A stretch of DNA of 64,000 bases from Turbatrix aceti (GCA_963969345.1 OZ017768.1:8084718-8148717), one strand, 5' to 3'. Shown: positions 31,580 to 42,907, counted from the first letter of the stretch. Numbers and translations: made by a program. The notes: generated by a model not told the origin, from the letters alone.

Positions 31580-32506
31580 ATGTCCCAGAAATCGGTGGGT
31601 AACGATGACGGACCGTCCTCATCGTCGGATGGATCATACCTGTCGTCGAATATGGCATACGGAACTGGAATGGTGGATGATATCAGCTTCGTCGAATCGT
31701 CAAAGGCTTTCAACGAAATCGACAAAAATGCCCGGTTTACAAATCCGGAGCTCAATAAAATTTTCACGAATTTTATGACAACAATGTCATCCAACGAAGT
31801 GAGTTTTTTGGGGGAAAAGTGGCCTAAAATTTTATTTAAAAAAATGTATTCGTTTTTCTTTTTGTCGAATTTTACTTCACATTTTTTTATAATAAATATT
31901 TTTTTGTTCTTTTTTCAAAACTTTTTTCAGGCCAACAAGCAGAAATGCCTCCGCCTAGCCTATGACGCCGAGACAGAAGCAATTGTGTCCAAGCGACGCT
32001 TCATGCGGCTGGACAAAATTATCAAAACCGTCAAAACGAGGAAGTACGACGATGCCATCTTTGAACGCGTCCTCAACCACCGGAAACAGACCCCGATCAA
32101 GCCGAAAGAGAGGATCGCGTCCCGCGCAAATGTCGACTCTGTTCTCTACCAGCCGGGAGGTCCGTATTATGATACCTGGCAGGCCAAGAAGGATCGCATC
32201 ATGTCGAACGATCTCCGCCCAAACGACATCAACTTGAGCAATCTCAAATACGGTCAAATGAAAGTTTCGGATGACGACGCCGACTGCGGTGATAACGTGT
32301 CAGAAGGCTCGGATGTCAATGACGGTGAGGATGACGCAACCCGCTATGAGGAACTGCTGAGGGCCGATGACAAGCTGAATTCGAGTGGTCCTTCTCCTTC
32401 TCAATCGCCTACCTTGGCATTCACTGAGCGCCGTCGTCCCAAACCTGTTGCACCTTTCAGTCCGGACATTGGCAATGAAAGGAAAAAGAAGCCGGTCTTT
32501 CGCTGA
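31580..32506 (+). CDS. Unrecognised acidic two-exon protein
   Basis: Two exons (31,580-31,798 and 31,931-32,506) encode 264 residues; the intron has GTGAGT and TTTTTTCAG. The N-terminus is Ser-rich, a central part (about residues 40-150) is helical and rich in Lys and Arg, and an acidic stretch (DDDADCGDNVSEGSDVNDGE) precedes a Pro/Ser-rich basic tail ending KKKPVFR. No signal peptide or membrane segment is seen, so it is probably nuclear or cytosolic. I do not recognise the family. Codon use and splice sites look like a normally expressed gene, and AATAAA lies at about 32,621. Confidence 0.65.
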   Translation: MSQKSVGNDDGPSSSSDGSYLSSNMAYGTGMVDDISFVESSKAFNEIDKNARFTNPELNKIFTNFMTTMSSNEVSFLGEKWPKILFKKMYSFFFLSNFTSHFFIINIFLFFFQNFFQANKQKCLRLAYDAETEAIVSKRRFMRLDKIIKTVKTRKYDDAIFERVLNHRKQTPIKPKERIASRANVDSVLYQPGGPYYDTWQAKKDRIMSNDLRPNDINLSNLKYGQMKVSDDDADCGDNVSEGSDVNDGEDDATRYEELLRADDKLNSSGPSPSQSPTLAFTERRRPKPVAPFSPDIGNERKKKPVFR

Positions 32507-32659
32507 TGAGAATTGTATTCCTCCATTTTTTGTAGCTTTTGTTGTTGTGTTTGCCATTTCAAATTGTTGATTGTGAACAAGACACAATGTTTTTTGTACG
32601 TAATTGTGTTTTAGATAACAAAATAAACTTTTATTAACAGAATTGAACAAAATGATTAA

Positions 32660-34019
32660 GAGGCAGTCCACGACAGGATTTCGGACCGAGGACAAGGCTT
32701 TTTTACACTATCAAATGTTTTAAGCCGGAATTGTTCCCCACCCCTAGGAAGGTCTAAAACCGCGATACACAGATTTTAAAAAAAATCGGAATCTGTAGTT
32801 TTGGCATCTGGAAGGTTTTGACACAAGTTGATGCCACGCGCTGTGTTCATGAGGAAAAGAGCTGAAAAATTTTTTACAGGGGTTTTTATAGACTGGGAAC
32901 ACAATGTCGTTATCAGATTTTTTTTATCGTTACTGTAAGTGCCACTTTTAGGCTAAATTTTTAGGTTTTTTGGCTACCATACTTTTGTTTTTTTGTTGGG
33001 GAAAATGTGATATAGCCTATCTTTTTTCCCGTGTTTTGACGCGTCGAATGAGGTAAAACTCAGAATTTTCTGAATCGGGCTTCATTGCCATCCGCGGGCT
33101 TTTATGGTGCGCACTCGAGAAAACGTGCGCAATATCGCTGCGAGTGACAAAAAAACTGCGTGCGCGCACGTAAAAGGAGTCAGATTCAAAAAAAGGCCCT
33201 GAAGCCAATTTTTGTTTTTTATGCTCGCGGTCAATTTGGTCGACTTAAGCATGTCCCAAAGATTGATTCTAGATTTTCAGGGTTTTTATCTGACAATATT
33301 GGACACCGCCACAGGCATTGAAAAAACATGAAACTTTCAAACACTGTAACTTTGTGCAAAATTATCCGATAAAAAGCTCAACTAGCTTAAAGTGATATTT
33401 GGGACATGCCAAAGCCTATTCAGGTGACCGTAGGCATAAAAATCAAAAATTGGCTTCAGGGCCTTTTTTTGAACATGACTCTTTTTACGTGCGCGCACGC
33501 AGTTTTTTTGTCACTCGCACAGAAAAAGCGGTTTTTTGCGCGCGTTTTCTCGAGTGCGCACCATAAAAGCCCGCGGATGGCAATGAAGCCCGATTCAGAA
33601 AATTCTGAGTTTTACCTCATTCGACGCGTCAAAACACGGGGAAAAAGATAGGCTATATCACATTTTCCCCAACAAAAAAACAAAAGTATGGTAGCCAAAA
33701 AACCTAAAAATTTTGCCTAAAAGTGGCACTTACAGTAACGATAAAAAAAATCTGATAACGACATTGTGTTCCCAGTTCATGAAAACCCCTGTAAAAAATT
33801 TTTCAGCTCTTTTCCTCATGAACACAGCGCGTGGCATCAACTTGTGTCAAAACCTTCCAGATGCCAAAACTACAGATTCCGATTTTTTTAAAAATCTGTG
33901 TATCGCGGTTTTAGACCTTCCTAGGGGTGGGGAACAATTCTGGCTCAAAACATTTGATAGTGTAAAAAAGCCTTGTCCTCGTCCTCCCCTTGTTCCTAAA
34001 TCCTGTCGTGGACTGCCTC
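32660..34019. mobile_element. Fold-back element with TTAA target site
   Basis: 1,360 bp, arms GAGGCAGTCCACGACAGG and CCTGTCGTGGACTGCCTC, flanked by TTAA (32,656-32,659 and 34,020-34,023), centre near 33,340. The arms carry a GTGCGCGCACG stretch and CATGTCCCAAAGATTG, also found in the elements at 38.2-41.7 and 62.2-63.2 kb. It belongs to the same family as 38,232-41,674. It has no transposase; the apparent ORFs are arm translations. Confidence 0.8.
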
Positions 34020-34029
34020 TTAAAATAGC

Positions 34030-34215
34030 AGTCAAAAATGCAACAAAACAAAGGCGAAATCAATCACGTAAAAAATTACGTCGAAACAATGGAAAAAGTG
34101 GTAGTCAAAAAATTCTATTTTCCAATCTTTTCGGTATGATTTCTGTAAAAAAACCACATACCAACGCAGCAAAGTTTTTGAAGTCCCAACCCCCACGGTG
34201 CACAAAATTTGATGA
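34030..34215 (-). pseudogene. Remnant of the last exon of a TPR-fusion paralogue
   Basis: The sequence matches the 3' end of paralogue C (35,740-35,910), including CCAATCTTTTCGGTAT, AATTTCTGTAAA-like and AGTTTTTGAAGTCC-like stretches, but it is frame-disrupted and short. A paralogue therefore once extended here, before the TTAA element and the next gene took their present positions. Confidence 0.55.
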
Positions 34216-34226
34216 CAAAACAGAGG

Positions 34227-35424
34227 TTAATAATACTCGGCAATAGTACCCCAACAAATTGTGTAAAGCCCGGTGTCAATCATCGCCTGAGTCATTGTGC
34301 CAACTGACCATGAGTCTTCATTGGGACCTGCGTAAACTGATTGCCCTGGTGTCGGCGTAGTTGTTAGGTTGGAATACGAACTGTATATCCCGTTAGGAAA
34401 TACAAGGCTCATATAGTTGACGTATGTGGAATTCGAAGGTAGATAATTTCCAAAGACGTAGAACGAATCTCGGACTAAATATGATCATACAAATTTAACA
34501 AAAATAATTTAACAAGAATAATACTTACTACCAAAATAAGTTCTCAACACGTCAGTAGTGTAATAACTATCGGAAGCTGAACTAATGGTATATGTGCCCC
34601 AATTACAGGCGGCCTGACACGCGTCCCATGCAACGACGGCCATCGGAACAGATGTGTTCAGAGTTGTGATCTGTATGAGATTAAAACAAACGTAAGTATT
34701 GTTTTCTGTTGCCGTTGGCTCAATAAAGGTGTACACAGCTGCAGTTGTTGGACACTGTTTTTGACGTGGATAAACGAAACAGGTGTTCGTAGTATTTAGG
34801 TACATTGATTTGATGGCTGGAGGATAGTTTGGGCATGCTGGTCCCTATATTAGATAATAATGCATACTTATAAGTGTTTTATATCTTATATGTAAGTGTT
34901 ATATATCTTATATGTAATTTTGTGTACTCACGGAAAGCAAATTCGTATAACAAAGAAATTGATCTTTGTAGTGAGGTAGATATCCATCAGGACATTCATC
35001 TTCATCAGAGAACCATACTAAAAAACAAAACAATTATCCAAAACAACAAATTTAATCTACCGTTTCCAACAATCTACGGCAGCATTGGATCGTAAGTCGA
35101 GTTCACCCATGATGCATTGTAATTTCTAAGGTAGTAGTGACAAGTAGCCGGTTCCAAAACCAGAGCGCGAAGAAATATGATTATCATGCACAGAGTGCCA
35201 TTAAAGAAAAAAGACGTACACCTGACATCACTGTACGCACCTGTTCCGACAAACTGTACGCAGTGCTCGGCACATGATAGATCATCCGTAAGGTTATATA
35301 AATTTTGTACCACAGTGCCCACTATTCTGTATCCCAGCAGCTGATAGTAATTTACAGGATCAAAGTAATGAATAGCAAATAGCAAAGATAGAATAAAAAA
35401 CGGTTGCAAAATTTGAAAATACAT
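34227..35424 (-). CDS. Secreted Cys-rich, possibly PAN-like protein
   Basis: The first exon (35,424 down to about 35,078) starts with a signal peptide, MYFQILQPFFILSLLFA, then a Cys-containing module (SCAEHCVQF ... CTSFFFNGTLC ... ATCHYYL) resembling a PAN/apple fold. Later exons 35,017-34,932, 34,844-34,532 and 34,474-34,227 agree in frame with each other and add more Cys and several Asn-X-Ser/Thr sites (DACQAACNWGTY). The junction between the first and second exons does not keep frame with the donors I can find, so the model is incomplete there or the gene is damaged. An extracellular or cuticle-surface role is likely. Confidence 0.55.
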
Positions 35425-35776
35425 AAAGGTCGAGTGTAAAAAAAATAATGAAAACATAGTGCAAACGTGATACATAAAAACGTTGCTAAGATACAAATAT
35501 TTGTTGTTACGTTGTCATGTCGTTGTTAATTTTTAATATTACAAATGTTATGCGTCAACAGTGAACTTTACAATAACATGACACAATGTTCAAAGATTGA
35601 TTACGGTAAGAGAAGGCAGTTACCGTAGTAAACAAAAAACACGGATGTGAATTAAAAATATCTGATTTTGGGAACCAAACATCCAAAAACAACTTTTTAT
35701 CATCGAAAGAAACAAAAATGATTTTAAAAAAGTCAAAAAAGCAACAAAACAAACTCAAAATCAACCACGTAACAAC
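35425..35776. other. Intergenic region
   Basis: AT-rich DNA between the start of the Cys-rich gene and the 3' end of TPR paralogue C. No repeat copy or RNA gene is recognised. Confidence 0.4.
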
Positions 35777-37625
35777 TTACGACGAAACAATGGAGAAAGA
35801 GAATTCGTAATCCAAAAGATTTTGATTTCCAATCTTTTCGGTATAATTTCTGTAAACAGAGCCACATGGCAGTGTAACAAAGTTTGTGAAGTCCTCAGCA
35901 CCACGGTACGTAAAAACTGGCGAGATGAGACGGCGCGAAAACTCTGCCTCCATCAAGCGGATATCGTTGTAGCCGATGTGTTCTTTCACGGAGACACAAA
36001 CGAACAACTTATCCGGCAGCATGGCGATTTCGCTTTTACAGCGATCGTAGGCAGCTTCCAGCTTGCCAAAGTCCACCAGCAACTGAAAAAAATGAAAAAT
36101 TTATAAATTCAACCAAAAAAAAGGAACTCACCTGTCTTTTGTTGAGAAACACAAAACTGATGCCAATGTTTGTAAGACCTGGAAAAACGGTCCGCAGAGC
36201 TCTGATAAATCGGCGAATTGGAATGAAATTATCAGAGATTCGAAGTTCGATTGCGATTTCATTGGTCTCAGGCATTCTGGAAAGGAATCAAAAATACTGA
36301 AAAAAAAGTGAAACATACCGAAGGCTGGAATGCTCCAAAAAAGACATAACATCGTTCAGTGTAATTAATCTTGACCAGCAAATCATATCACACATCAGCA
36401 CAATCCGCGAAGCCGCAAAACGCTTGCTCGCAAAAATGGACTAAAAACGATTTTGCGAGCACTTGTAAGATTACGGTAAATGCCTATGAATAACACGTAC
36501 CAAGAAATCGTCGAAAGAAGGTGCCTCGATAGAAACGTCCTGGAATTTTTTGTTCGAGCCAAAGGGAATGAGCTGGAAGAAGGACGGCGGACCGAAAAGG
36601 ACTGTCAGATGCGGCAGCTGCCGACGGACAAAAGCCAGAACAGCGCCTGAAGCCGATTCCAAGCACGTGTAGTGAACTTCATCTAAAAAAACAAAAGTAT
36701 ACTGAATGTACATCGGTCAAAAAAAAAGACTTACACAGAAAACGTCGGTCCTTGTTCAGAATCGAGTCAAGGTAACTTGGTGGTGGCGACGTAACCAAAC
36801 CCAAACTTCGAATGAAGGGCGTAATCCAGGAGAAAAACTTCCATTTCTTATCAAAAGAGGTAACAGGCGAGTCTTTTTTGCCTCTCTGAAAAAAAAAACT
36901 TGGGAAACTTGTAAAATAACACAATTACGAACGAAATGAATGTGCTCTGGATTGGGTTCAACTCCATAGTAGTTCATAAACTCGAGAAAATCCTTCGTTA
37001 TCATTGGAGACGAATAAACAACGCTTTTGCACCGTTGACCGAGGCGAAGGGTATCCGGACACTGAAGCAAGGGATAAAACATTTCAGTGATGTATACACG
37101 GCGGAGAAACTTCCGTGGAACACGACACGGAGTAGGCACCTCAGCATTGACAGTTTTCTGAAGATGTTCAGTCATCGAAGCAATCTTCTTCACCATGGGC
37201 TCGTTGTGATGCTCTGCCAGGGATTTTTTATACCAAACAAGAGCTTCGGACGCGTTACCCATCTTTGCATAGGCATTTCCGACTCGAGCCATGGCCCTAA
37301 AAATCGAAAACATGCTAAAAACCAAAAAAATAGAAAAAAACTAACGTTGCAAACTGGACTTTCTTCTCCAATCCGATATCCACGGCTTTCAAGCAGACAG
37401 CGATGCAGTCCTCGTACTTGCCCTCCTCCATGAACGCAGCGCCCTTGTTGGAGTAAAACGTGATCTCCCGAGGCGACAGACGAATGGCTTCGTCGTAATG
37501 GCCGTGAGCAGCGGCGAAATCTCGCTTTTTGTAGGCCGTGTTGCCGTGCTCCTTCGCTTTGAGGGCCTAAATACACGAAGATAAACAAAACATAATCTGA
37601 AACAGAAACCAACCTCGTCCGACAT
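35777..37625 (-). CDS. STI1-like TPR protein with a novel C-terminal region (paralogue C)
   Basis: Eight exons: 37,625-37,614, 37,566-37,346, 37,296-36,933, 36,885-36,735, 36,682-36,501, 36,440-36,319, 36,276-36,132, 36,082-35,777; 500 residues, continuous frame. Exons 2, 6 and 7 have exactly the sizes seen in A and B (221, 122, 145 nt). The TPR starts MSDEALKAKEHGNTAY and keeps Lys9, Asn13 and Asn44, but the fourth clamp position is Thr (FATAMAR) where A and B have Lys, so EEVD binding may be weakened. The F-box-like stretch reads VYITEMFYPLLQCPDTLRL. The C-terminal part is diverged from A and B and remains unrecognised. Two splice donors start GTT. Confidence 0.8.
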
Positions 37626-38231
37626 TTCGACGACAAAAAAACAACGGCGAAATACAGCAGGGACAGGACACACGATTCGATTGGTTTACAAATGATGTTT
37701 TGAACGTTATCATATACCGTAATATTTTTTCGTTTTGAGATCATTTTTGTTGTTATTTCAACTGTTTCCCCTTCGTCCGTATCACTGTCCAATTATGTTC
37801 GTATTTTACCCTTGTTTTTGTTTTGGTCAAATGCCAAACTATTCGATTAATTTTTTATGCAGGTGTTCGTAAAGTGCGTTTCAAAAAGATAGGTTCACTC
37901 TTAATATCGGGTTTTTCATAAGCTGATTCGCTACAAATTACGACCACAAAACAAAAAGTTCATTTTCCGTGCTACACGTCGATATAAAACTGAACGATAC
38001 TCTAAAGGAATCAACAGATATCTAAAGGAATCAACAAAGTTTGGAACAAATGTAAATCGAACTTTCCAACATTCTTTGAAAGATTGATCGCAGATTTAAA
38101 AAAATCTTGTTTTTGTGTTTTTGACACAAGCGGGTGTGAATTTGATGTTTTTGATAATTCTTACCAACCACGATTTGTGTGATCCATCAGGAAGTTCTGA
38201 CTTTTTTCGCGAACAAACAGAAAAATATTAA
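37626..38231. other. Upstream flank of paralogue C and a peptide-gene 3' flank copy
   Basis: No gene is seen. From about 38,105 it matches the 23,165-23,310 flank (TTTTTGACACAAGC, GAACAAACAGAAAAATATTAA), which provides the empty TTAA site for the fold-back element that follows. Confidence 0.5.
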
Positions 38232-38981
38232 GAGACAGTCCACGACAGGATTTCGGACCGAGGACAAGGCTTTTTTACACTTTCAAATGTTTTGAGCCAG
38301 AATTGTTCCCCACCCCTAGGAAGGTCTAAAACCGCGATACACAGATTTTTAAAAAAATCGGATTCTGTAGTTTTGGCTTCTGAAAGGTTTTGACACAAGT
38401 TAATGACACGCACTGCGTTCAAGAGGAAAAGAGCTGAAAATTTTTTTAGGGGGGTTTTGTGGGAAGGGGAACACGGTGTCGTAATCAGATTTTTTTTATC
38501 GTTACGGTAAGTGCCAATTTTAGGCTTACTTGTTTGGTTTTTTGGCCACCACAGGTTGGGTATTCAGATGTGCCTACGATGATATACCCTATCTTCTTCC
38601 CCGTGTTTTTACGCCTCGAATGATGGAGTCAAGTTTGAAAAATTGTCCTGAAGTCAGTTTTTGTTTTTAATGCTTGCGGTTACTTTGTTGGGTTTGGGCA
38701 TGTCCCAAAGATTGTTTTCAGCCATTTTTCCTTTTTATCGGTTAATTTTGAGCAGTGCTGCAGGCAACAAAAGAAACATAAACTTTCAAATGCCGTAACT
38801 GATCGGAAAATTTTGCAATAAAGAGCACAAGATAGGATAACACAATCTTTGGGACATGCCCAAACCTAGCAAAGTAACCGCAAGCATTAAAAACAAAAAC
38901 TGACTTCAGGACAATTTTTCAAACTTGACTCCTGTTACGTGCGCGCGCATCACTTTTTCGACCAGCGAGGCGAAAAAGAGA

Positions 38982-40900
38982 GGTGAAGGGTCGGACCGGT
39001 TTGATAGTTGTCACAGCGCGCGGCATCTAATGGTTAAGCATAGCACGCGCCGGCTGTCTGGACTATCCTTCTTTCCCTGGTCCCTCACTGCTTTTTCTTC
39101 GTTCAGCGCGCGTCGCACTCATGGCGAGAGATTTTCCCGCTGCCCGAGCGCGCTGGTCGAATTAGTTGCAAAAAAAAGAATTTTGGGCCAAATTTGGAAT
39201 TTTTTACTTTTTCAAATTAGATTTGTAATTAGAATAATATTTGAAGCATTTTGATGTGTTTTTTGGAATTGTGGGACAATTTTTGATCAAAATCGAGTAG
39301 AGTTCGGAAGAAAAAATCCACGGATCTTCGGAATGTCGATAGAAAGCTGAAAATTTCAGGGTAGACTAAAAACAAAATTTCATTTCGAATGGCTTACTCA
39401 GTTTTTTGATATCGAATCAATAAATGTCCGAAAAAACGGTTTTTTTCGGAAATTTGAAAAATTCGGAACTTTTTAGAACATTGATCAAAACGTGAATATT
39501 ACTATTCGATAGAGCAGTATCTTTTTTATTTACTCTGAAATTTTCACAGACTTACCGTATTCCTGGGGCATACGGTAGCGATTCCCCCGAACCATACTTG
39601 TTCAAACGCCTGAGGCTATGAGGTAAGGCACTGCAGAACAAAGTGAGGTAGAGCATCTTGTTAGAAATTTTTCGGCCTACAAAATCGTGTAACTCCTGAA
39701 TTTCTATCTATTTTTTTGGCTCCGCAATTTTAATTCGCGCAACATACACTAATTTTTGGTACCAATTTTCCAAAAATTGAAATCGAAAAAGTGGGGTCTG
39801 GGGGAAAAATCGGCATTCGTTCAGTTTGAAAGCAATATTGCTGAAAATATCAGTACCGGGGTAAAAATAAATTCTGAATTTGATAGTGATACTCGTTTTT
39901 TTTAATTTGGACCGAAAAGTTCCTAAACATTCAAATTTTTGAAAAAAATGCAGTTTTCGGAACTTTTTCGAACCTTTAGGAACAAAATAATATAATTTTT
40001 GAATTCTACAAGGTTTTCTACGTCTTGGGTCAAGATTCATGCTACAACGCTCCAAAACTGTGTCAATGGCGATTTTTCCCCCAGACCCCACTTTTTCGAT
40101 TTCAATTTTTGGAAAATTGGTACCAAAAATTAGTGTATGTTGCGCGAATTAAAATTGCGGAGCCAAAAAAATAGATAGAAATTCAGGAGTTACACGATTT
40201 TGTAGGCCGAAAAATTTCTAACAAGATGCTCTACCGCACTTTGTTCTGCAGTGCCTTACCTCATAGCCTCAGGCGTTTGAACAAGTATGGTTCGGGGGAA
40301 TCGCTACCGTATGCCCCAGGAATACGGTAAGTCTGTGAAAATTTCAGAGTAAATAAAAAAGATACTGCTCTATCGAATAGTAATATTCACGTTTTGATCA
40401 ATGTTCTAAAAAGTTCCGAATTTTTCAAATTTCCGAAAAAAACCGTTTTTTCGGACATTTATTGATTCGATATCAAAAAACTGAGTAAGCCATTCGAAAT
40501 GAAATTTTGTTTTTAGTCTACCCTGAAATTTTCAGCTTTCTATCGACATTCCGAAGATCCGTGGATTTTTTCTTCCGAACTCTACTCGATTTTGATCAAA
40601 AATTGTCCCACAATTCCAAAAAACACATCAAAATGCTTCAAATATTATTCTAATTACAAATCTAATTTGAAAAAGTAAAAAATTCCAAATTTGGCCCAAA
40701 ATTCTTTTTTTTGCAACTAATTCGACCAGCGCGCTCGGGCAGCGGGAAAATCTCTCGCCATGAGTGCGACGCGCGCTGAACGAAGAAAAAGCAGTGAGGG
40801 ACCAGGGAAAGAAGGATAGTCCAGACAGCCGGCGCGTGCTATGCTTAACCATTAGATGCCGCGCGCTGTGACAACTATCAAACCGGTCCGACCCTTCACC
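38982..40900. mobile_element. Nested palindromic element with 8-bp duplication AAAAGAGA
   Basis: 1,919 bp, arms GGTGAAGGGTCGGACCGG and CCGGTCCGACCCTTCACC, about 820 bp per arm and highly similar, around a loop near 39,940. AAAAGAGA is duplicated at 38,974-38,981 and 40,901-40,908. The 8-bp duplication suggests a hAT or P type. The ORFs in both arms are identical mirror copies and not genes. Confidence 0.8.
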
Positions 40901-41205
40901 AAAAGAGACGGTGCGCGCGCTTTTTACTCGAGTGCGCGTCAAAAATTGTCAAAAATGACAACTTTATCCAACTTTTAAAATTTTGTGTTATACATCATTC
41001 GAGGCGTAAAAACACGGGGAAGAAGATAGGGTATATCATCGTAGGCACATCTGAATACCCAACCTGTGGTGGCCAAAAAACCAAACAAGTAAGCCTAAAA
41101 TTGGCACTTACCGTAACGATAAAAAAATCTGATTAAGACACCGTGTTCCCCTTCCCACAAAACCTCTCTAAAAAAATTTTCAGCTCTTTTCCTCTTGAAC
41201 GCAGT

Positions 41206-41472
41206 CATTCATTTTATTTATTCTCTAACTCGTACGCACCATATCATACATACAACACTACAATGAACAGTCAGAAGGTGATGAAGATGATGATGGCGAC
41301 TCGTACGTAGAGGGGCCCATCCGGAACGGATGTCTTTGCGATACGTGCACCCTGAGTTCGCAGCTCTTACAGGGGACGGGACGTGTTTTTGGTGTGGTGT
41401 GGTTTTGATTGGATGATAACGAATGAGAATGAGTTGTAGAAGACCGCTGCGCCCAAGCGGGATCGAACCTCG
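41206..41472 (-). mobile_element. SINE-like insertion with 11-bp target duplication
   Basis: 267 bp flanked by TTGAACGCAGT (41,195-41,205 and 41,473-41,483). The opposite arm of the host palindrome (about 38,415) has the empty site. Read on the minus strand it starts with CGAGGTTCGATCCCGC, a tRNA T-arm/B-box motif, and ends AATAAATAAAATGAATG. A long variable duplication, a tRNA-like 5' part and an A-rich tail point to a tRNA-derived SINE, possibly 5' truncated. A related tail is at 11,420-11,480. Confidence 0.65.
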
Positions 41473-41791
41473 TTGAACGCAGTGCGTGGCATTAACTTGT
41501 GTCAAAACCTTTCAGAAGCCAAAACTACAGAATCCGATTTTTTTAAAAATCTGTGTATCGCGGTTTTAGACCTTCCTAGGGGTGGGGAACAATTCTGGCT
41601 CAAAACATTTGAAAATGTAAAAAAGCCTTGTCCTCGTATCCCCCTTGTTCCTAAATCCTGTCGTGGACTGTCTCTTAAATTTGTTGGCAAACAAACACAT
41701 TTATTTGTCACATTATTTAAACAGTTTTTCAATCATAAATCGAAATCAGCCAAACTGTGCACTTTCCCGAACAAAGCAAACACATTTTTTT

Positions 41792-41929
41792 TCAGTGTTT
41801 GTGGAAAATTGATCCAAGTATTTCGGCGACTACATCAACACCGTATACACCGGCTTCGATAATCTCCGGAATTTGAATAGATGTGCCGACGAGGGCGAAG
41901 AGAAGAAGGATAGCGAGAAGGAACTGCAT
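41792..41929 (-). CDS. MQFL-type secreted peptide precursor, array copy 1
   Basis: Encodes 45 residues: signal peptide MQFLLAILLLFALVGTSI, then an acidic hydrophobic mature part (QIPEIIEAG ... LGSIFHKH). The C-terminus ends His-Lys-His instead of Gly, so amidation is not expected. The start is preceded by a variant leader (GTCTATAGACA), with the GAGCTCGTATTTATG box about 45 bp upstream. It is a close relative of the gene at 15,457. The same coding sequence recurs in all five array copies. No introns. Confidence 0.7.
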   Translation of the reverse strand: MQFLLAILLLFALVGTSIQIPEIIEAGVYGVDVVAEILGSIFHKH

Positions 41930-42073
41930 TGTCTATAGACAAGGTGAATCCAAGTGATACGGAATGGTTGCACTGAGCTCGTATTTATGTGCTCTGGAGT
42001 ACAGTATAATGTTTTCTGCAAAACATTATTTTCCCACATTCTGCAGGTTTGGGTTTGGCAGAAGGCACGCTAA

Positions 42074-42686
42074 CAAGGAAAGTGTCAGGGTTCATTTTGG
42101 AATTTCTTCACGAAACTTTGCCAAAAGTTTGATTTTACTATGAGAAGTTTATACTGAAAAATTCAGTTGCACCGCTCATGATCTGACAGAGTTACGGTAG
42201 TCGAAAATCACGTTTTTGCCATTTTTGACGATTTTTGGCACGTTCTAGCTAACAAACAACATTATTTTCAAAATCAGGGTGTGCATCAATCGACGTAGTT
42301 TTGCATGGACAATCAGATAAAATTATAAAAATTTAGGTTTGCCACCTTAAAAAATGCCGAAATTTGCATTTGAAAAGAGGTCACAATGCCAACATTGGTT
42401 CGGCATTTTTCAAGGTCACGACCCTACGTTATTATATTTTTAACTGATTCTCCATAAAAAAATACGTTGACTGATACACCACTTGGTTCTGAAAATGCCG
42501 TAGTTGTATAGCTAGAACGTGCCAAAAATCGTTAAAAATGGCAAAAACGTGATTTTCGACTACCGTAACTCTGTCAGATCATGAGCGGTGCAACTGAATT
42601 TTTCAGTATAACCTTCTCATAGTAAAATCAAACTTTTGGCAAAGTTTCGTGAAGAAATTCCAAAATGAACCCTGACACTTTCCTTG
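42074..42686. mobile_element. Palindromic MITE, 3-bp TAA duplication, in array unit 1 only
   Basis: 613 bp, same family as 13,728-14,341, ends CAAGGAAAGTGTC and GACACTTTCCTTG. TAA is at 42,071-42,073 and 42,687-42,689, while units 2-5 read CACGCTAAGTGCG without interruption. The insertion therefore happened in one unit after, or outside, the amplification. Confidence 0.85.
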
Positions 42687-42907
42687 TAAGTGCGATCACG
42701 GTAAATCCATTAGCCCCCTTTGTACTGTAAAAAAGTTTCTCATCAAAGCACTCCGATTTCCGTGAAATTTGAAAAGTGTTGTACATCGGAAAAAGCACTT
42801 TGCGGATGTGTGTTTATGCTCCAAGAAGCAATTTTTTGAACTTCTAGGAGCAGAAATACATGCTCAGTTTTCACAATTCCATATCTTTTGGATACATCAT
42901 GTCTACA

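Larger units (their letters stand above)
38232..41674. mobile_element. Large fold-back element with TTAA site and two nested insertions
   Basis: 3,443 bp with ends GAGACAGTCCACGACAGG and CCTGTCGTGGACTGTCTC between TTAA (38,228-38,231 and 41,675-41,678). The empty site AATATTAAATTTG is present at about 23,296. Removing the elements at 38,982-40,900 and 41,206-41,472 leaves a palindrome of about 1.24 kb, a sister of 32,660-34,019. A small inner palindrome (38,632-38,935) carries GGGCATGTCCCAAAGATTG. Confidence 0.8.

Noticed and set aside
38925..40942. Mirror-image frames of about 105 codons in both arms of the palindrome
   Set aside because: Both are the same arm sequence of a fold-back element; no transposase-like motif is present.
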